From positions 66,310,417 to 66,374,416 of the forward strand of contig CM049319.1 of the NCBI GenBank assembly GCA_026874595.1: 64,000 nucleotides of DNA. Direction: 5' to 3'. The position numbers and the translations under genes are program-made. Under the pieces are notes generated by a model. The model did no database searches, was not told the DNA's origin, and saw nothing but the letters and a program-made list of their open reading frames with translations. Shown piece by piece: positions 36,801 through 48,800 of the stretch (position 1 is the first letter of the stretch; the number at the start of each line of letters is the position of its first letter). Source of the DNA: Sipunculus nudus. Its lineage: Eukaryota; Annelida; Sipuncula; Golfingiida; Sipunculidae.

Positions 36801-39800
36801 AAATCTTGTGCACACAAATGTTAAATAGTCTCAATATTGCAGCATGCTCTGTCAAAGTGATCGCTCATTTAAGCTTTTGGGATGGTACATGTAAAAAATA
36901 CAGTTATCCTAATGAATCAATTTTGAGGTTAAGAATCAATTAAATTTTAATTGACAGGTTGCAGTCAGTGCATCAGTGATGTATCCATGCATTGTTAGAC
37001 CCCTGTTTGTCAGTGATGAGGATGTGATATGTTTGTATAACATTGTTTTTATTCTTCACAGGTTCTCGCTGCAGCAGCTTGTTGATTGCTGCAGCAGAGA
37101 GAGGAGATGCTGGACTAGTCAAGAAGATGCTGAACACAACCAACATTAACCCAGACTCCGCATCCAAATTCCAGTCGCGCAGTGCTCTCCATCTTGCATG
37201 TGGTTACGGCCAGGTCTTTGTGGTAGAGGAACTGTTGCAGGTATTTATTTTTTACAGTGGAACCTTTCTGAAAGACCACCTCTCTTATAAGACCACCTGT
37301 CTATAAAGACCACAATGGAGTGAACCAAAAGCAGTCACATATGGTAAATGAATACCTGTCTAATAGCACTGACTGTAAATTGAAACCACTTTTGGCTGGT
37401 CTTACAAGTGATCATTTTCACAGGTATCATTGTATTTGTGTTTGGATGGTAAGTCCATGGCCAATTGTTTGCTTTGTCCACTGCGTTAAGAATGAGGTTA
37501 CCATAGGATCAGAATGATACGTTATAAGTGTTTTGAGTTGCATGTTTTAATTGCACAGTGTAAGAAATTATCTGAAATTGTCATTAAAACATTAGAGTTG
37601 ATTGAGTCTCTAGTTAATTTTTATCAAGATTTCACTATTTTGCTCTTGAGGTGCTGGCGTGGTTCAAACTGTGATTAAGCTGATCTGTAGTCCCACAGGA
37701 CTTAACCAGTTTAATTACTGTGTCCTACCTTGATCTGTTGCTGGTACTGATGACAAAGTTTTAGTTTAAGTAGATCTAAGTTAATGAATCACACAATCAA
37801 ACATGCTAAAAGAGTTACGTTGTACCTCTTTAAATTGGGACAATCATTTTATTCATTGCAATTTCAATGAAAAGGGCACCATGAACTGAAAAATTTATTC
37901 AAGATATACCCTGTGCTAATTTGAGGATTTTGCTGTGGTAAAAAAGTGTTACGTCTCCCCTCTAAAGTTTGCTGATGTATGTCCTCTTTTTAGAAACCAC
38001 TCTTCACAGATTACTCCCCTTCAAAGTTTGCTGATAAATGTCCTCTTTCCAGAAACCACTCTCCACAAATTCTCATCTGGACGATGTCCTTGGAGCACAT
38101 TCTGCCTCATCCTGCACTGTTATTGTTACAAGTTTATTTCTTCCAGTTTGTCAAAACCGCTCATGGAGGCTTCCATGTTGTGTACTAATGCACTTAAACC
38201 TGAATGTCACTGGTTGCATGTCTAAACTGTGGTAAGCTGTTTGTATAGATTATTTTTATTCTAAAGTATTCAGAAACAAAACTAGGGGAAAAAACACTTA
38301 TATTGACAAATCAAAATCAAATTAAAAGACATCATTAATACGTTTAAAGCAACATGTCATTTATGTGTGTACAAATGTTTATAAATGTGTCTATAGGCGG
38401 GAGCTGATCCCACACAACAGAATCACGCTGGTCGTACTCCGCTCCATGAAGCTTGCCAGGGTGGCCACCAGAGGGTGCTGCAGGTGTTGTTAGACTACAC
38501 GCGAGAGGTGGATATCCAGGACAGAGAGGGACAAACGCCATCACATGTCGCTGCCGGAAATGGTGAAGTGGCATGTCTGGAAACACTATCAGACAAAGGT
38601 ACATTTGAGATTGTTATGAGGTCTGGAAATTGTTCATGACTTTCATATTGCAGTGGTATTGCAGTATGTATTATGATATTTCAATGTGTCAGTTTATAGG
38701 AAATAAAGTGTTCTCTACATGAATATCTATATATATGCACTTCTGATTTTGAAACTGAAACCATACATTTATATCAAATAACAGTGTCACTCTAGTTTGA
38801 CACTCAGAATGCTCTCTTTCTGTTAAAGGGACATAATCAGGATCAATATTATGCCTATTCTTTCTCACTATCAATTCAGTTCTGTTTTATACAAAGGTTT
38901 CCCAACAGAACCATCCCAGCACATAGTCTCATATCCTTGCATAAGGCTGTTTAACACCTTGTTATGACTGTGTGTGTAGGTAAACAGACACATGTGTCTG
39001 TTTACCATAACAAGGCAGCCTGACCTGAGGTCCAATTAATAGGGATAATACGTGGTGTTTCAGCGGGCAGGAACATGTATTTTATTTTTTTCAGCCAAGT
39101 CAGTCAGGGCATCTCCTGATTGACACGTTTTGTGGCTCCACTCTGCACATGGCCCCACACACTGTGTTTATGTTAACACCTGCCATTGCGCCGGGTCCAC
39201 TGCTTTCAACACTCGTTTACAGGAGTAAGCAAACGGTTTCAAGGAAATGTTTTGGCAGGTACATATTTATTTAAAATGGAAGATATTATTTTTCATGTTA
39301 ACTCAGCATGCTTTTCAGGTGATAAGGCCCCTTTAAAGTGTTCATCAATAAGATAAGTATGTGACAGGTAGTGTTTTTTGTGAATGGATCTGAGAAAAAA
39401 CAAGTGACCCATGGGTCATGACGCTCAGCTGACTGGGAAGATATTCGCAAAAGGAAATTTTATCAATAGAATGGTAGTATATACCCATTCAACTGAAGCA
39501 TCAAACAGATTAACCAACAGGCCAAGATTTAGTCTGTATTTATATATCTCAAAAATAGAGAAAAATGTGTAAACTTTTAAAACTAGAATACGGGTAACCG
39601 ACAAGTGACTACATGTATCTGCCAAAATCGGATAGTGAGGCATGGATTGAGTGGCAAGGGGAAATAGAGTGAGGTATGTTGCATATTAGCATGGATGTCT
39701 GCAGCCTAAATGTGTATGTAGGTTGTGCCACCTACCACAAATCCAGAAAGCTGTCCAAGTTGTATACACCTGCAAAATTTTAGGCAGAAAAGTCAAACCA

Positions 39801-42800
39801 CTACATGTATATGAGCGATTTTTGCCCATGGCAGACAAACAGACAAACACTGTGCAAAAATCTTTGCAGGTAACCCCTCCAGTTTTGTGTATGATAAAGA
39901 CCTATGTGAGATCTAAACACATGCACAATTTTGGCCCAATCGGTCAAATGGTTCCTGAGATATGAGCTTGGATGTGTAGCGTTAACTAGAATGTAGGTGG
40001 CGCCACCTGTCATAAAATCAAGAAAGCTGTCCACGATGTATAAACCTGCAAAATTTTAGGCAGTTATGTCGAACCACTACAGAGAAATGAGTGATTTTAG
40101 GCCACAGCAGACTAACAGACAGACGCTGTGCAAACATTGTTACAGGTGGCGCCACCATTTTTTGTGTATGTTACAGAGCTATCAAAGGGCTACATTTGTA
40201 TAAATTTTATTTCCTGATCGGTCAAACGGTTCCCAAGATATAAGCTTGGATGTCATCAGCGTGAACGTGAACGTAGGTGGCGCCACCTGTCATAAAATCA
40301 AGAAAGGTATCCTGGATGTATACGCATGACGAATTTCAGGTGAATTAGTCAATTCACTGCAGAGATATGAGTGATTTTTACCCAAGGCAGATGAACAGAT
40401 GGACACTGTGCAAACATGGTTACAGGTGGCGCCACCATTTTGTGTATGTTATAAAGCAATCCAAGGGCTACATTTGTATCAATTTTATTTCCTGATCGGT
40501 CAAACGGTTCCCCAGATATGAGGGTTTATGAGTGGAAACAGACCCACAAATGGACACTGGATAGAGAGGAAAGGTCAGAGGTCAACGCAAATTGGTTAGG
40601 CACCAGTTCACATGTGACCCGATAATAGGTGTAAGTTTGGGAAAAATCAGTCCATTAGTCTCCGAGGAGCTCTCTGGAAATGAACGCCGCCGCGGTGGAG
40701 GAACTCGGTCAAAAACATAGTATCCGCAAAACTTCGTTTTGGCGGATACAAAAATACAGGTGGCTCCACTAGTCTGCAGAAACTAATAAAAACACTTAAT
40801 GGTCAATATCCATGCAAAAAATCATGGTGATCTCTGCATTAGTTGTTCAGATACTTCAGTTTTTGTATCAAATTGTCCATTATTCTGAGGGATACTTCGG
40901 AGTCCTATAGCTTGAAGGCTATGGGTAACAGAGACCTAATTTCAAGTTTCCACAGGCACCTTCCATGGGCCTCCTTGCATGACAAGAATGAAGATTCTAG
41001 GTCCAGTTGTTGCGATTTGTACCCTGTTGACAGATAACCACATCTTTAAAGGTCTCAAAAAAAAGAAAAAATTGGTAAAAATTTGAAAAAAAATAGAGGT
41101 GGCACACCCAGTCTGCAGAAACTGATGGAACAGCTCATGATCAATATGTATGCCGAAAATCATGACCATCAGTGTTGTAGTTATTGAAATACTGCAGTTT
41201 TTGTATCAAATTTTCCATTATTCTGGGGGGGTGGGTGTATTTTGGACCCATACAGCTTAAAGAATATGGGTAACAGAGACCTAATTTCAAGTTTCCATGG
41301 AGACTTTTCATGGGTCTCCCTGTGTGTCAAGAATGAAGATTCTTGGTCCAGTTTTTATGATTTGTGCCCTGTTAACAGATGTTCATATCTTTAAAGGTCT
41401 CAAAAATACTGAAAAATTTCGTTAAAAAAAACGAACAAATACAGGTGGTGCCACCAGTCTGCAGAATTTTATGAAACACTCCATGATCAATATCCATGCA
41501 AACAATTATGGTTATCTCTGCATTAGTTGTTCAGATACTTTAGCTTTTGTATCAAATTTTCCATTATTCTGAGCTGTACTTTGGAGTGCCATAGCTCAAA
41601 GGATATGGGTAACAGAGACCAAATTTCAGGTTTCCATGGAGACTTATCATGGGTCTCCCTGTGTGTCAAGAACGAAGATTCCTGTTGACAGATAACTACA
41701 TCCTTAAAGGTCTCAAAAATGGAGAAAACAATTCGTGAACATTGAAAAATACAGGTGGCGCCACCAGTCTGCACAAACTGATGAAACATCTCATGATCAA
41801 TATGTATGTCGAAAATCATGACCATCAGTGATGTAGTTAATGAGATATTGAAGTTTTTGTATGAAATTTTTGACTATTCTGGGGGGTAATTTTGGGCCCC
41901 ATAGCTCGAAGGATATGGGTAACAGAGACCTAATTTCTGGTTTCCATGGAGACTTTTCATAGGTCTCTCGGTGTGTCGAAAATGAAGATTCTAGGTCCAG
42001 ACGTTACGATTTGTGCCATGCTAACAGATGACAGCATCCTCAAAGGTCTCAAAAATAGAGGAAAAAATCGTAAAAAATCAAACAGTACAGGTGGCGCCAC
42101 CAGTCTGCAGGAACTTATCGAACATCTCATGATCAATATGTATGCCAAAAATGAAGACCATCAGTGATGTAGTTATTGAAATATTGAAGTTTTTGTATGA
42201 AATTTTTTACTATTCTGGGGGGTACTTTGGGGCCCCATAGCTCGAAGGATATGGGTAACAGAGACCTAATTTCTGGTTTCCAAGGAGATTTTTCATGGAC
42301 CTCTCAGTGTGTCAAGAATTAAGATCCTAAGTCCAGTCTTTATGATTTGTGCTTTGTTAACAGATGTTCACATTTTTAAAGGTCTCAAAAATAGAGAAAA
42401 AAATTCGTAAAAAATCGAAAAATACAGGTGGCGCCACCAGTCTGCAGGAAGTGATGTAACATCTCATGATCAATATGTATGCCAAAAATCATGACCATCA
42501 GTCAAGTAGTTAATGAGATATTGAAGTTTTTGTATGAAATTTTTGACTTTTCTGGGGGGTACTTTGGGGCCACATAGCTCGAAGGATATGGGTAACAGAG
42601 ACCTAATTTCTGGTTTCCAAGGAGATTTTTTATGGACCTCTCAGAATCCCAAGTTACAAGGTTCTAGGTCCAGCGGTTACGATTTGTGCCTGGTTAACGG
42701 ACGGACAGACGGACAGACGGATGACGGACAAAGAGTGATCGCTATAGCTCAGATGACTTTCAGTCAGCTGAGCTAAAAATTAATTGAAAATTAATAATGA

Positions 42801-45800
42801 TCTGTTTGTAATCTGGCACATTTCAAATCAACATGCTTGGAACTAACATCTGTGTTTGCAAAACATATATTTTTCTCAATTAGGTGAACATAGTATTGTG
42901 TATTTGACCTCATTTCAGTATTATTATCAAAATATATTTGAGCTTGAAATTCATTGTCTGCAGAAACAGCCCGACTGATAGGTAGCAGAGTGCAGCCATT
43001 TAAACCTGTAAAAGATTATTATTAGAGGTATTTTTTGTCCGAGTAGGAGCCAGTCTAGTTCTAGATGATCACCAAGGGAGGCAGGCAGCACATCATGCAG
43101 CCATCCGTAACCATGGCAACATCATTGAGTTCCTGTACCAGCAAGGGGTGGAGCTGGATGCTCCATGTCGTCTGGGAAAGTTACCGCTGCATTACGCAGC
43201 ACAGCACGGAGGTAAGGCAAGTGTTACACATCTTTATAATGAACGGTGAATACGTGACTGAGTAGGCATTTAAATAAACTGACAAAGTCCATATATATTT
43301 TTTTTTTTCTGAAAAATGCACTATGATGGCTTCCCATAAGCCTATCATTACAACAAGATTAGTTCATTTGGCTTGGACATAGTTGATAATTGACCTAACA
43401 ATGAACTCTATGTGACCTTAATTGCATATTGATTCAGTGAATAATCATGAGCAGAGCAGTTGTGAGCAACCAATCAAGGTACTGATGGCAATGTAAATGG
43501 TCAATCACCTGACAAGTGCAAAATTTGCATAATTTAGGAGACTCCAAAACAGAACACATATAGTCTGTACAGGGACAAGTGTCAGCATGTTTTCAGAGTT
43601 ATTTTTGTATACAAAGGAAACAGCATGAACAATTTTAGGCCAAAGGTTGTAGGAGCATTTCCGTATACTGACAAGTGAATAATAATGTCTTAAATTGCAC
43701 TGAATAAGTAGGAGACAAATAATCCAAAATGTGGTAAAATACTTCTCAATGATCTGAGATATTCATCACTGGAGAACAGAGATCTAGCAATTCCAGCTGA
43801 TGACGTCAATCAGCTGTGATGTCATACCCAAACAACCTTTGTGACATCTTTGTGATATATCTTTTGTCTTATAAACCATAGGCCTTCTGTGTATGATTGT
43901 TTTGGGGATCATTTACTTAATTAGGTCAAAGGGATAGAGGATAAGGACCAGGGTTGGGGCCAGGTATTTGTACCTATACCTAGGTACACATTTCAGAGTA
44001 CCTGTACCTGTACCTGCCAGTCATTTGTAGGGATTACCTTGTACCTGTACCCGAAACTTAAGTACCTGTACCTGGTACAAGATACTCCAGGTACATTTTC
44101 ATATTTCATTTTTTTTTTAAGTTTTTTTTCTTTTAGCATTAAATTTGGTTACCTATGGTGTAAAATAATCGGTAAAGCCATTGGTGTGATAAATTGATCA
44201 TGAATTGAATTGTTATCACACATCCAGAATGGTCACATTTGAATGGGTGATGTTTGTTAAATGCAATGACAGAAGCTACATGTAAATGAAACTGTACTTC
44301 ATGCACTTAATGGACTTTCATCACACTTGAATATCATGTTTGTGAATGGATGGTGTCATACTGTACTTGGTGTACTTAATGGATTTTCAGTTGACTTGCA
44401 TATCATGTTGTGAATGTATGGTAACATTAAGATAATAAGTTCTAATAAAATATACTTAAGCAAATGACTTCAGTATTGTTTGATAGAAAAAGGCATGTTA
44501 ACTTGCATATACATGAATTTATGCCGCTATTATTATCTGTAAAATGCCTTTGAAGTGATCCTGAAATAAATGTACCTGTACCTGTACCTGGCAAATTCAC
44601 AAGTACCTGAACCTGTACCAAGTACTTTCACTTGTACCTGGGCCCAACCCTGGTAAAGACAGTGGCGGTTAGGTCAGTTGTAATATTAAGCTTAGAGTAA
44701 GGAATTCCGAAATGATGGGCTTATAACCTCATCTCTTTGGTGACAATAAACTGTTCTGTTGGCTTGCTAAGGGAAAGCTGTCAGTCACAGACAGTAAGGG
44801 ACATTTACTGGCTTGCTAGACAGTAAAAATCAATGACCACCCAGGGTGATTTACAAGTGGGCTGAGTTATGGTCTAATAATATTAGCACATGGTGAATGT
44901 GTGAAGAACAACATATTTAAAGGTTCAAATTATATATGTTTAATGACATGATCACTGAAACAGTGAGATATGAAAATATAAAAAGCTATCAAACTTACCA
45001 AATCATTAAACATTGTTATAACTTTTAAGATACAAATACAAAGTCTCCACTTTATCAAATATTAATATGAACTGCACTGTACATAAGCTGCATTATACAT
45101 TGTACATTCATGTTAATTGTAGTTTTAATTTAAATGTTTTTCATTAATTGGGCAACATTTATATTATGTTGATTTCTCTTGAATTTTATAAGAGTTTCAG
45201 CACACAAATCTGCAAAACTCTTTTTACAGCATTTGAATGCCTGATTACTTTGGTTGAGCGAGACTGTGACATCACTCTGGGTGATCACCATGGCAACCTG
45301 CCCATCCATCATGCAGCATCCCACAACCACCTTGACTGCGTCCGCTTCCTTGTAAAGCAAGGAAACGCTATGATGTGTATACAGAACGAGGGGAAGACGC
45401 CGCTCCACATGGCTGCCATGTCTGGATCCACGGAGGTCCTTCATTGGCTGCTCGACAAAGGGGCTGACCCTGACTTGATGGATGGTTTGTATATTTTTGT
45501 TCTTTCATATGTAAATATTTACAGAAAGATTTTTTCATCCAATTTAAAAAAAATGGTGGAGTGAACTACTTACTTTATTGTACATGTTAGCTTAAATAAG
45601 TATGCATAGCTGCAGAATTGTATTTTGGAGGTCCTTCATTTGGTGCTTAACAAAGGGGCTGACCCTGGCTTGACCGATGGTTTGAAACTTTTCTCACATA
45701 TCCATAGTCAAACAAGTACAACAGAAAGTCTTAAATTTGTTTACATATTTGTTTATAGTGGTAACCTAGCTAATTTTTTTTAAAAAGCCAGCAAAACTAA

Positions 45801-48800
45801 ATTTTTACATTTGCTAAATTCTTTTTCAGTTTTAACTATATGACAGGATGGTAGCACACATTTATAAGGAGAAATGTACTGCATCTGCACTTTCTTGGCA
45901 TGTAACATCCCCAGTTGATAATTTGGGATCCTAGGGCAAAAAACCAAGGAACCCCCTAAAAGTGCACTCATATTTGTGGAGGTTAGAGGTCACCAGACTT
46001 CTTTGTTGGTCACTGCGATAACTTACTAGGAATATGATGAAATTTGATGAAACTCAATGAAAATAAGAACCAATTTAATATATTACTTAAGTTTGATTCT
46101 CACCAAAATCCTACCATATTTAATCAGGTCTGAGGTCCCAGGGCTTCGGTGACAGTGTGATGACCTATTTTCTGATAGATTTCCTGAAATTCATAATAAA
46201 TATTAACCAGTTGTTTCTCACCTGTATTCTGTCACCTATTTCTCTATTCAATTCTCGGCAAAATCAACTTGTATTTTGTGAAGTCAGAGGGCACCAGACA
46301 TATTTGTCGTTTTCTTGTAAAAACATAGGAATTGAATGGGTTGTGATGACATTTATAATGAATGTTTAAATATTGAAGTGAGTCCCCAGGGTTCAGATGT
46401 CTGCAAAATCTGTGCATATTATTTAACAAGGTCAAAGGTCACAAGAGGTGGAGGGCATAATATGCACTTGTGTGGTGCTTCAACAGCTTTCAGCAACACC
46501 ACAGATAAAGACATCCATTGCAATATGTATATGCACACATACATGTGTACCAGGAGATAATGAGAAAATGTAAATGCATTTGTTTTTGACAGTTTGTGTT
46601 TCATTTGATAATATTTATTTTAATTCGCACTTTGATTTATTTGAAACATTCAAATGAATTTAATTGTATAGAGTCATGTTTGAACGTAATGCTGTTGTGT
46701 TTTATTACCTATATATAATTGTGAGCTGTTTCTGTATTAATGAGAATTTTCTCTGTTAAAGTTTATAAGCAAACCGAAAATTTTCCCTTATTGGGCCTAT
46801 TATCGCCCGCCCCGCCACATTCCCGTGTATCTAGGTCTGGCGTCAGCCATGATGGACGTGTGATCACGCTCTGCGTGATTCGTCCACTGTTTTGGTTTGT
46901 ACAGTCGGGTTTGCCAACTGAATTGTAAGTAGTGATTCTTTTTCACTTCCCGCCATGGAGACCCCTTTACTGTTCTTCTTGTGGTTAATTAATCCCCACT
47001 TGGGATTCTCACCCCCTTGTTTCACCTGCCGTTCACACAGTGACATCTGCCGGGGCCCTGCAGATCCCTGCTTCTTTTGTCAGACATGGTCGTCCGACAA
47101 ATGGGCCATGTTCCATGCCTGGTCCCATTCCCCGGTTTTAGGGGTTCCCCATACACGGTGACCTTATCTGGTTCCATTGTTCCCACAGGGGGGGGGGGGG
47201 ATCCTACCATGGGTGGACCCAACACGTCCGTGTTACGTTCCCCATCCATTTCAACCTGTGAAGTTACTTCCCAGGTAGTTCTACCGCTAAAAATCTTTCC
47301 TATTATTTTCATCACATTCGGACCCCAGTCCTCACATTTTTACTCTTCAATGATGTCGGATCTAGACGATTCATCTAGACCTACGTCCGTTCTTCCGGTT
47401 GCCTCTCCAACCTGGTTCTCTGACCTCGACCACTGCCCTACCCGCCGGCCCCCCGCCGGCTTCTTTCCTTGTCTGTGGAGCCGGCTGTTGCTGTCACGCT
47501 GGATTCCTCGGGGCTTCATAGAGCGTAGGTAGGTAATTCCGGCCCTCCTGCTTCCACTTTTTTTCAGCCGCCCACGCTTCCTGTGATTCCTGCTGCTCCG
47601 GCGGGCTGTTCTACGATCCTTGGCTGGCTATCCACCTCTTTGTTTCAGAATCCGGCTGCTGTTCTGCCTGCGGGCCCGGTTCCTGTGGCTTCTCGGCTCG
47701 ATCCTGCTGCTGGCCGACCACGGCTTCTTTTTTTTCCAGCCTCTGGTCGTTCCGGCTCCACGGGATTCATTGAATCCCGTTTCAAGGGGTTCTCAGGCAT
47801 CGCCTTCATATTCTGCTGCTAATCCTGTCCTGGCTACAGACCAGTGGTCGGAGATCGCACTCCAGCGCCAGGATTGCCTTCCTCCACACCGCCGGTGAGT
47901 ATGGAATTCACCATTGATAAGGTTGAACTTTAAGGGGAGCACCACGCCTCAGGGTCGATCTCGACCACTACCGGGGCACTGGTACCGCCCAGGTCTAATA
48001 GGTCATGTCTTGATAGTTTGATCCCTTTTCCGGATCATCCGGCCGTTCCTTAGGCGCCCATACGTCTAGAGTCCGGGCTGGTACAACCATTCGCGGTTGG
48101 GAAAACCTTATTTTCTTCATCTGCCCCGATAACTGACCGTCAACTGTCGGATTTAGAGGGGCTCGGCCGTCCGGCGGCGGGGATGGTGAATGATTTACAC
48201 TAACCTCCTCGTTGTCTCAACGGATCCGACCACACTAAATGATATCTGTCAAGCGTCAGCCCATGACTGTGCTGAACACCAGCAGGTTAATTGGCGTTTT
48301 GTAGAAATTGTATTTTACTGCGCCTCTCGGCCTGTATCCATTCATTACGTACCTTGAAACCCGAACTCCGGCTGAATTGGCTGCGCTTTACGCTCAACAT
48401 TTTACAGGGTATCTTCTGTTTGGCAGCCAACTTAGACCCCTCTTAGACCGTGCATTGGATCGTTCCGATTGGCCCGCCCGCTTCCGTTTGGCAACTCCTC
48501 CTCCGCGCCCGTTTTACCACATTTCGAGGTCGCGGCCTTCCTGTACGGCCCCTGCTCCATTGGGCCCCTGCTCTGTCGTTCTGTCCTTCTGTCCCTACCA
48601 GTCGTGCACAGCCTTTTCAGGGTCTTTCCTCGCGCCGAGGTTCGACCCAGAAATGACTCATTAGGTCCAGTTGGCGCCTGTCTAAGCGCCCAATTTTCCC
48701 GCTTGGGCGAGCATAACCTCACATTGTTTAGTTCTCAGCACAATCAAGTTCGGGTTCTGTTTTACGTTTTTGCACGATCCTCCAGTCACCCTGCAACCGT

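Noticed and set aside
37253-37320. TACAGTGGAACC start resembling a Tc1/mariner-type inverted end in intron 3
   Set aside because: No matching inverted end or TA duplication was found within the intron.
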